Source of the DNA: Macrothele yani
Lineage: Eukaryota > Arthropoda > Arachnida > Araneae > Macrothelidae
DNA: 64,000 bases
Assembly (NCBI GenBank): GCA_039090855.1
Contig: CM077011.1
Coordinates: 22,693,001 to 22,757,000 of the forward strand
Direction of reading: 5' to 3'
Under the pieces are notes generated by a model. The model did no database searches and had not been told where the DNA came from. It saw nothing but the letters and a program-made list of their open reading frames with translations. Positions within the stretch are counted from its first letter, which is position 1. Each line of letters starts with the position of its first letter. A program made the position numbers and the translations under genes. Shown piece after piece: positions 57,354-64,000 of this stretch.

Positions 57354-57407
57354 GGCGTATAAGTCAATGCACGGACTTCTGAAGAAAGAAGTCCTGATTT
57401 ATACGCC
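57354..57407. repeat. Imperfect hairpin at a transposon end
   Basis: GGCGTATAAGTCA pairs with TGATTTATACGCC (one mismatch), and inside it GGACTTCT pairs with AGAAGTCC around the loop GAAGAA. Six left-arm bases bulge out. It forms the right end of the putative element at 56108-57423. Confidence 0.8.
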
Positions 57408-57663
57408 GATAAATACGGTAATTTGATGACATAAAATAAGCAGTTTGTCTCTTGCTTATATGGTTCTTGTTTAGTTTAGTCACTGGCAGAAAAATTGTCA
57501 GCAATTTTTTTCTCAAGCGTTCTCTTTGTTATTTTTGCAGATATGTTGTTATCCTCTCTAACTGAAAAGATGATTCCTTTGTCACCTTTCGGTGTTAGTT
57601 TCGGGACGAAAGTACATCATATGTTTGACCACATTGTTTCTAGTTTTAATCAAGTAAATAATA

Positions 57664-58868
57664 CACGGTCGATTCCCATTATTGTGACCAACAGCTAATA
57701 TCCAGAGTAACCACCGTGTGCAGCGCAGACAGCAGCTAGACATGCTGGAGTGACTCAATAAGGTGCTGGAAGGTGTTCACAGGTATGTGGAGCCATGCTG
57801 ACTGCAGTGCATCTGACGGTTGCTGAAGGGAGCGTGGTGGAGGACCCATAGAGCGAACAACAAGATCGAGGTGGTCCCACACATGCTCAATTGGGCTTAA
57901 GTCTGGGGAATTAGGGGGCCAGGAAAGTACTTTGAAGTCTTCATGGTGCTCTTCCAACCACTCTCGGACAGTTTCAGCTGTGTGACACGTCGCATTGTCG
58001 TGCTCGAAGATCTTATCCGCTCCAGAGAAGACAATAAGCATGTATGGGTGTACGTGGTCTGCAATGGATTCATAACAAATTCGGTCCACAGTGCCTTCCA
58101 CAGGTATGATTAAACCCAGAGAATGCCACGAGAGCATTCCCCAGACCATAAGGCAGACTTCACCAACTTGTGTTCTTCCAGCAATAGTTGAAGAGTGTTT
58201 ATTCTCCGATGTTTCTCTCCTTATACCCGAAGGTACATCTGTTGGATGAAGCAGAAAACGCGACTCATCGGATAAGGCAATCTTTTGCCAATAAGCGGAG
58301 ATCTAATTCCGATACTGCCGTGCAAATATAAGTCTTTTCTGCCGATGCACCTTCGTTAGCATAGGTGCAGTGACCATCCATCTGCATCGAAGCCCCATAC
58401 GCAGCAGGGTTCGCTGAACTGTCGTCTTAAACACACTTCCGGTAGCACCCTGGTACATTCGGCCAGTGAGTTGCTCCACTGTAACGTGTCGATCGGCCCT
58501 CGCACACCTTCGCAGCCGACGTTCACCTCTCACATCATTAGCACGTAGTGCTCCGCAGTTTCCACGTCGCTTATTCGCGGTGGTGCAATTCCTCCAATCA
58601 CGATACACTTTAAACACAGCAGCACGCGAACAGTTCACAAACTGCGATGTTTCAGAGATACTGCCACCCTTTTCCCGAAAGCCGATAATCATCCCTTTTT
58701 GCAAATCTAATAAATCGCTCCTTTTATCCATGACAGCTACGAGGGATATATTTTCAGAATGCCTGTAGCACACCTCTAAGCCAGCTCGCGACACGTGCTT
58801 TCTTTCATTGGCTACGCGCTATTGACGTTAAAAGTAGGTGGTGGTCATAATAATGTGACTCGACTGTG
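57664..58868 (-). mobile_element. Tc1-like element (DD36E spacing), near complete
   Basis: Flanked by TA (57662-57663 and 58869-58870). The ends share CACGGTCGATTCCCATTATT and, reverse-complemented right, CACAGTCGAGTCACATTATT. Length 1205 bp. Same family as 15989-17423 but far better preserved and in opposite orientation. Confidence 0.95.
57736..58731 (-). pseudogene. Tc1 transposase, DD36E, single in-frame stop
   Basis: Starting at 58731 (MDKRSDLLDLQKGMIIGFRE), the frame runs 331 codons to 57736 with only one interruption, TAG at 58303-58305. The sequence after it (ISAYWQKIALSDESRF) is in the same frame and open down to LMVWGML. The N-terminal helix-turn-helix covers about residues 8-55 and a second one about 65-120. 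D1 is in ALSDESRF, D2 in FEHDNATCH, and the glutamate in DLSPIEHVWDH, with 36 residues between D2 and E. The length is normal for Tc1 transposases. DD36E Tc1/mariner families are known in animals. An upstream in-frame ATG at 58794 adds 21 residues without domain support. Confidence 0.93.
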
Positions 58869-59362
58869 TATATTCTGAAGATGAGTTCGTTTCCCCTTCT
58901 CTCTCATTTTTTTTTCTCATTTTCCTTTCTCTTCTACTTCTTCATAATGTCCATTGGGCAGCCTGGTGTAAGTCTCTGCAAGTCTCTGACTAGCTGTTGG
59001 GGCAATTTTGTGTGTTAAAGCTATCGAAGTATCTTTTTTATTTTTTCCCCTCAGAATTTCTGTTTTAGTAGAGGCAAAAGAAATAACAGTACATTAAGTT
59101 ATAACTCTTCCCAGAGTAAACGCTGTGTCGCTTAGCTGAAACACTTTGAAGTTTCCAAGATGCCAGTATGTTAATCTGATATGATCTAGAAGAACGTAGC
59201 ACCTGATCTTATCACACAATGATATACTACCAAACACTCCTTTGCAAGCAGGGACGTAACTATACTTCGAAATCTAGATGGGCTAGATTTATTTTTGGTA
59301 GGGCAAGATCGATAGCAACTTTTTATTACGAAACATTGAAAGGACGAATTTTTAATGCGCTT
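58869..59362. other. Unassigned DNA
   Basis: No gene or known element recognised between a Tc1 and a SINE. Confidence 0.4.
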
Positions 59363-59573
59363 TTTTAATGAAGGTTTAACAACCAATGTGAGCAGCTCAA
59401 TAGTCAATAAGCAGTCGCCTGTCCCTAATTTAAGGTCTCTGGTTCCAGGGAAGGGAGAGAGAGCCCGTGCCGTAAGACAAAAACAACATCCATTTCTCAC
59501 CGTTTTTTGAACCCGGACTCTTCTCGGACGAATGGTCATAATCCAGCTCTTAGATCACTACGGTACCAGGGGG
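59363..59573 (-). mobile_element. SINE-A copy, diverged
   Basis: The plus strand reads AAGGTTTAACAACCAATGTG, AATAAGCAGTCGCCTGTCCC, TTCCAGGGAAGGGAGAGAG, and an eroded B box TTTTTTGAACCCGGAC. It is more mutated than the other full copies. Confidence 0.9.
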
Positions 59574-59653
59574 AGGGGGCTTGAATGCTTTTCACTTCCA
59601 ACTACAAAAGAATTCGTGCAATCTTTACCCCTACCACCTGAATACATGATCTA

Positions 59654-61371
59654 CAGTAGTGGCCAAAATTGTGAAAACCTTTTGGAAATAGTGTATTTTT
59701 GAAGTTTGATGGCTCCACTGTTTTTGGAGTAATACCATAAAATTATATAACAATGGAAAGATACATTGATCAAGAATGTAATTCAATAACTTTTATGAAG
59801 GATCTTGTATTAGAACAGCAGTTATAAAGAAGAAAATTGAAACACATAGAAAAAATGAGATATACAGAAATTCTGACCATGTCAGTTAATACTTACTTGG
59901 GTATCCTTTAGCGTTAATTACTGCCTTACAACTCCTTCCCATGGAGTGAACCAATTTTTTCTACAGCTGTTATAATGTTAAACCAAGATTGAATTATTGC
60001 TTCTATTAATTAGGTTTTCTTGCTGGGTTGCTTCTGACTAACAAGTTTCTTTAGTCGGCTACACAAATTTTCGATGGAGTTAAGGTCTGAGCTATTCCAC
60101 CAGTGGAATATGATTATCTTGAAACCACTTTTTGCACAGAACAGCAACATGACATGGAGCTGAATCCTGTTGAAATATAAAGCTTCATTATCTTGAAAAA
60201 TATCACGTGCGGAAGGCTTCAGTTTGGGCTCAAGTATTTCATTAATGTATTTTTGGCCATTTATATTCTCATTAATCAGGCAAATTCTGCCCACACCTTT
60301 TGATGTCATACAATCCCAGATCATAGCACTGAGTGTTTTACAGTACATGTAATGCAATCAGGATGCAAATCTTCTCCGATTCTTCTCCTTACTTATTTAA
60401 TGCTATCACTGCGAAACAGGGAGAATTTGGTCCCATAACTCCAAATAACACTGTCCCATTGTTCCGATGTCTAGTTAACATGGGTTCTACCCCAGTTTAA
60501 TGTTTTCAACCTTTGTTTGAGAGTTAAAAATGACTTTTTACATGGAATTCTAGCCTTTAGACCAAATTCCTGCAGTCTGCGCGGAACAGTCCTCGCACTT
60601 AACTTCACATTGCATTGCGCGATTTCATCTTGTATACACCCAGATGATTTTCTTCTGTCACCTAGGCACAGTCTCTTAATTCTTCTATCATCACTTGCTG
60701 TTGTGCACCTTTTTCTACCTTTACCAGTCTGGTTTTGTAGTGGCTGAGTCTCCTCATACATGTTCAAAAACTTAGAAATGCCAACTTTGGTTAAGTTTTC
60801 ACCAATTTTTCTTTTAATTTCTCATAGCTGAAGCCCTGTTCACTTAATAGTACTGTTTAACATCGCTTTCTGGGTGACCAGTCAACTCCTTGCGCCATTT
60901 CTTTAATTTTATTACGTTTTACAAGCTCACTAAATGAAAGAACACGCAAAAAAAAAAAAAAAAAAACCCTTGATAGCAATCACATAACACACTGACAAAT
61001 TTCCTCCTATCAGCTCCAACACATGGCATCAATAGTTGAATCCTACTGTGACCTGATTGGATCATTGTGAAAGGAAGATGACACCTGACTGGCTCGCTAA
61101 ACACTCATGCTCATTGGCTACATTCAAATGAAGGAAAGCTACTTCATATCAACTTAAGCAAGTCGTGCTTCCTTTTTCAGGTTATTTGTATATAACTTTT
61201 CATATAATACAGATAAGTAAACACGCTTTGTTGCATTACATTCTTGATAAACTTATCTTTCCATTGATATATAATTTTATGGTATTACTCCAAACTAAGA
61301 TGGTGTTATTAGCAATCAAACCTCAAAAATACACTTTTTACAAAAGGTTTCTACAATTTTGGCCACTACTA
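59654..61371 (-). mobile_element. Tc1-like element, 1.7 kb, degenerate
   Basis: The ends share AGTAGTGGCCAAAATTGT: left at 59656, and the reverse complement of the right at 61369, with TA outside. Minus-strand pieces: a helix-turn-helix region at 60767-60471 (GDRRKSSGCIQDEIAQCNVK, then LSARTVPRRLQEFGLKAR) and a core at 60357-60010 (IFQDNEALYFNRIQLHVMLL, WWNSSDLNSIENLCSRLKKL). The first aspartate region lies in a shifted frame between. A run of about 18 A at 60949-60966 lies near the 5' side. Confidence 0.9.
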
Positions 61372-61985
61372 TACACGGATCTGACTAGTTACGCCCCTGG
61401 TGTAAGAGAGAAGTGTCGGTAAAATGTAGCCTTCAACTTTTTGTTTTGCCCTGATCGCATTATCTTAAACTGCGTTTCAAAGTTTGACATTTTTGCTTAC
61501 GAAAATAGTACTATACTTAATTTATTTAAAAGAAAATGCTGTTTTTGCTTATCTAAATAAAATTTTAACGTCGTGTCACGCAGACACAATACCTCCCCTT
61601 TTTAATTTCCTTCCTTCCAGCCAGCGACTTTGCCTTTCACTCTTCTCCTACAAATCAGTCGTCAGCCACTTTCGTTGTCTCGGGGCAGGCTTAATAGCGC
61701 TAATGTAGCTTTAGACTCCATTCTCCGTGTTGGAATCACATATCTAGTAACTAAAACAAACAGCAGAGCAATTAGTAATGATCTCCCTCAGTGAATTCCT
61801 GTCCACTCTCCTCATTCTCCCCTGGCCATACCAACATGAAAAAGAGGCTGAAACTAAAGAATTGGAAGTGGAGAACTACTGAGTTTTCATGGCCCTGCGG
61901 TGCTATATTTATAGCCTTTTTTGGAGACGTAACCAACGCACTTCCTAGGGGGAAATATATAGGGCTACATGAAATACTTACTATA
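61372..61985. other. Unassigned DNA
   Basis: No gene or known element recognised. Confidence 0.4.
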
Positions 61986-63360
61986 CCGGGAAAATCAATT
62001 GGAACAAGCTATTTTATTCTCAGAATCGTAATGTGATCGCCAGTTGATGTCGGAAACCCACGTAAACCGGTTCCATCAGCTGTGAGGTGGAGTGACTGTT
62101 AGAACTTGATAGTAAGAATGTTGGTTGACCAGTTTTAAACAGGAAATAGGCACTTCAGCTTCAGTTGTGAGCTTTCGTGTGTGACAGGTGGATGTTAGTT
62201 TTTGCACTCTGTGAGTACGTGTTGCTATCGTGTACTGAAAAATGGATATTTCCCCAAGGAAGCGTGCCAAAATAATTGCTCTGAAGGATCATACTTGTAT
62301 GACAGTGGGAGATGTCGCTTCTGCAGTTAGTGTAGGCAAATCAAGTGTATCAAGACTGCTTACGCGATGCAATGCATCTGGATCATTGTCTCCAAAAAGG
62401 AGAGGTAAATGTGGAAGAAAACGAAAAACAACTCCACGAACCGTTAAATATGTAATCAGAAATAGTAAAATGAATCCAAAAAAAAAAAAAAAAAAAACAA
62501 GCACCGACCTTCAAAGAGATTTATTGGCTAGTGGTTGTGATGTTAGTGATTGAACTGTACGCCATAGGCTTCTGGAAGTTGGCCGGAAAGCAAGAAGACC
62601 AACGAAAGAACAATATTTGAATGCGAAAATGAAGATAAAAAGTTTAGCATGGGCCAAAAAATATAAATCATGTACTGCTGACGACTGGAAAAAGGTAGTT
62701 TTCAGTGATGATACTCATTTATTTTTGCAGGGTTACCAAACAAATGTCGTTAGACAAAGCAACTGTGAACCCTTAAGACCTGAGCATGTCAAACAAACTG
62801 TAAAACACCCTCTGAAACGGATGTTTTGGGGTTTTTTCACATCAAATGGCACTGGAAGCTTAGTTCCTGTTCAAGGTATGATGAATTCAGCCAAGTACGT
62901 AGAAATATTACAAAATAAGATTGTTCCATTCTTGCAAACATTCAACGGGACACTTCCACATGACTTAACCCCATGTTGCAATTCGAAATTGGTCAAGAAT
63001 TTCATGCTGGAAAATCAAATTCATTTGCTTGATGGGCCTGGAAATTCAGCAGACTTAAATCCCATAGAAAAGTTGTGGAATATTTTGAAGAGACGTTTAG
63101 GTAAAATGGACTGTACAACCAAAGAACGCATGATAACGAATGCTTTAAAAGTGTGGTTCCACGATTATGAAGTCAAAAATATGTGCACTCAATTAGTGGA
63201 GTCAAAGCCAAAACGAATTAAAGAAGTCATTTCTGCTAAGGGAAGACATTCTTCATACAATACAGGTATTTATCAGTGTATATGAAGGCATATAATGATA
63301 TAAAGGCATAGGTTTGGAAAAAAGAGTGATTTTTTACTTTGTCCCAATTAATTTGCACAG
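61986..63360 (+). mobile_element. Tc1-like element with one-stop transposase
   Basis: The right end, reverse-complemented, is CTGTGCAAATTAATTGGGAC. The left end CCGGGAAAATCAATTGGAAC matches it at most positions, and TA flanks both sides (61984-61985 and 63361-63362). The left border is less certain because of the divergence. About 255 bp of leader precede the transposase start. Confidence 0.75.
62242..63285 (+). pseudogene. Tc1 transposase (DD34E), single in-frame TGA
   Basis: It begins MDISPRKRAKIIALKDHTCM and runs 347 codons to the TGA at 63283-63285. One interruption, TGA at 62551-62553, follows GCDVSD; the frame continues as TVRHRLLEVGRKARRPTKEQ. The N-terminal helix-turn-helix is at about residues 8-45 and a GRKRK hook at about 57-62. 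The second helix-turn-helix spans the stop. D1 is in VVFSDDTHLF, D2 in HDLTPCCNSK, and E in ADLNPIEKLWNILKRRL, 34 residues after D2. The A run at 62479-62497 encodes six lysines without breaking the frame. CGA to TGA is a likely cause of the stop. The C-terminus GRHSSYNTGIYQCI may run past the usual end. Confidence 0.95.
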
Positions 63361-64000
63361 TATAGTAATACTTGGCAAAGTGCAGACGATATTTTAAAGT
63401 TAAATATTCTAAAAAATGGCACATTTTGAACTGGGTGGACGGCACGGTGTGCAAGACAAATTCCAGGATGGGCACCAGCCCACCCTCGCACCTCCTTGGG
63501 GACATTCCTGTTTACATGCGAACGTAGATGAGTATCATACAGTTTCCCGTTTTGGCACAAGATAATTATTATTTGCTCCAAACGTTTCTGAAAGAAGCTC
63601 TCCCAATTCATCAGACCTCTCAAAAGTGTTGAATTTTAGATTGTTCTGCATGAAACTTTTCCTGCTCGACTTCGCACCTGCTGCTAGCTAGATGCTCATT
63701 CGCTTCGTGTCCTGCTAGTGGCGGACGAGGAAAGTTGGAGTTCGCTCAACGTGTTCAATCAGACCTTCTGCTGAGGCTGCACGACTTGCGTGGCCATGTG
63801 CCTAACGCGTAGAAAATTATAGGTTCGTGATACATAATCCCAACTTAACATTCTTCAAGAAATGTGGCGGCGCGCTACCTCGCAGGAAAAGAAAGCAATG
63901 GCATTAAAAGCAACTTGAGGGTAAAATATGCATATTAATGCGGGTCTCATAGCTGTAGCTAAGCATGATACGGAATAAAACATCCATATTTTTGATGCAA
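63361..64000. other. Unassigned DNA
   Basis: No gene or known element recognised to the end of the window. Confidence 0.4.

Larger units (their letters stand above)
56108..57423. mobile_element. Putative non-autonomous DNA transposon
   Basis: The left end reads TACCGTAATTATTATTGGG then AATAAGTCGATATGGAGTAT. The right end, reverse-complemented, reads TACCGTATTTATCGGCGTAT then AAATCAGG. Subterminal GTATAAGTC / ATAAGTCGAT motifs recur at both ends. A SINE-A (56567-56793) is nested within. No transposase domain is recognised in the 99-codon frame at 56804-57103, and no target duplication was identified, so the class is open. Confidence 0.45.

Overview
The window looks like nuclear DNA of an arthropod with a large, repeat-rich genome. 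The evidence is an AT-rich background, abundant Tc1/mariner transposons, an RTE-clade LINE, tRNA-derived SINEs, many microsatellites, and no bacterial gene organisation. The species cannot be fixed from the sequence alone. I found no convincing host gene; every coding signal I recognise belongs to a transposable element, and nearly all are broken.

Layout. 1-4.6 kb: AT-rich DNA with short tandem and direct repeats. 4.6-6.2 kb: a SINE, then a mariner relic containing two perfect hairpins. 8.8-10.2 kb: a pyrimidine-rich tandem tract. 11.45-12.35 kb: a GC-rich 75-bp minisatellite. 14.3-14.8 kb: a miniature LTR element (TRIM-B). 16-17.4 kb: a Tc1 element split by a TTAA-flanked MITE. 19-26.8 kb: RTE fragments, two of them head-to-head, interleaved with Tc1 elements and (TA)n. 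27.6-31 kb: SINE relics, a second tRNA-LTR miniature element (TRIM-C), and a hAT-like relic holding a nested Tc1. 31.8-34.5 kb: a three-LTR TRIM-B and a mariner split by a second MITE. 35.6-37.2 kb: a possible Penelope-like end, an RTE fragment and another TRIM-B. 38.5-39.45 kb: a ~150-bp satellite with a CTCF-like core in each unit. 41-43.4 kb: a TRIM-B inserted exactly at the end of a mariner. 45-48.9 kb: two Tc1 relics, one with its helix-turn-helix segment amplified 11 times. 49.5-57.4 kb: SINEs, a third MITE, a 310-bp foldback and a CT tract. 57.7-63.4 kb: three Tc1 elements, two of them one stop codon short of an open transposase.

Main finding. Four loci carry an element only ~480-1000 bp long with ~162-bp direct terminal repeats. 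Each repeat contains a tRNA-like cloverleaf with Pol III A and B boxes. The repeats are followed by a 12-nt primer-binding site matching the tRNA-Lys 3' end and preceded by a polypurine tract. Three of the four loci have 5-bp target duplications, two of them with one mismatch. This is TRIM architecture with a Pol III-type promoter inside the LTR. A second, unrelated-sequence family at 27.87-28.58 kb has the same design. Nesting gives relative ages: TRIM-B is younger than the 41.6-kb mariner, the MITEs are younger than a Tc1 and a mariner, and SINE-A copies are younger than an RTE fragment and a DNA transposon relic.
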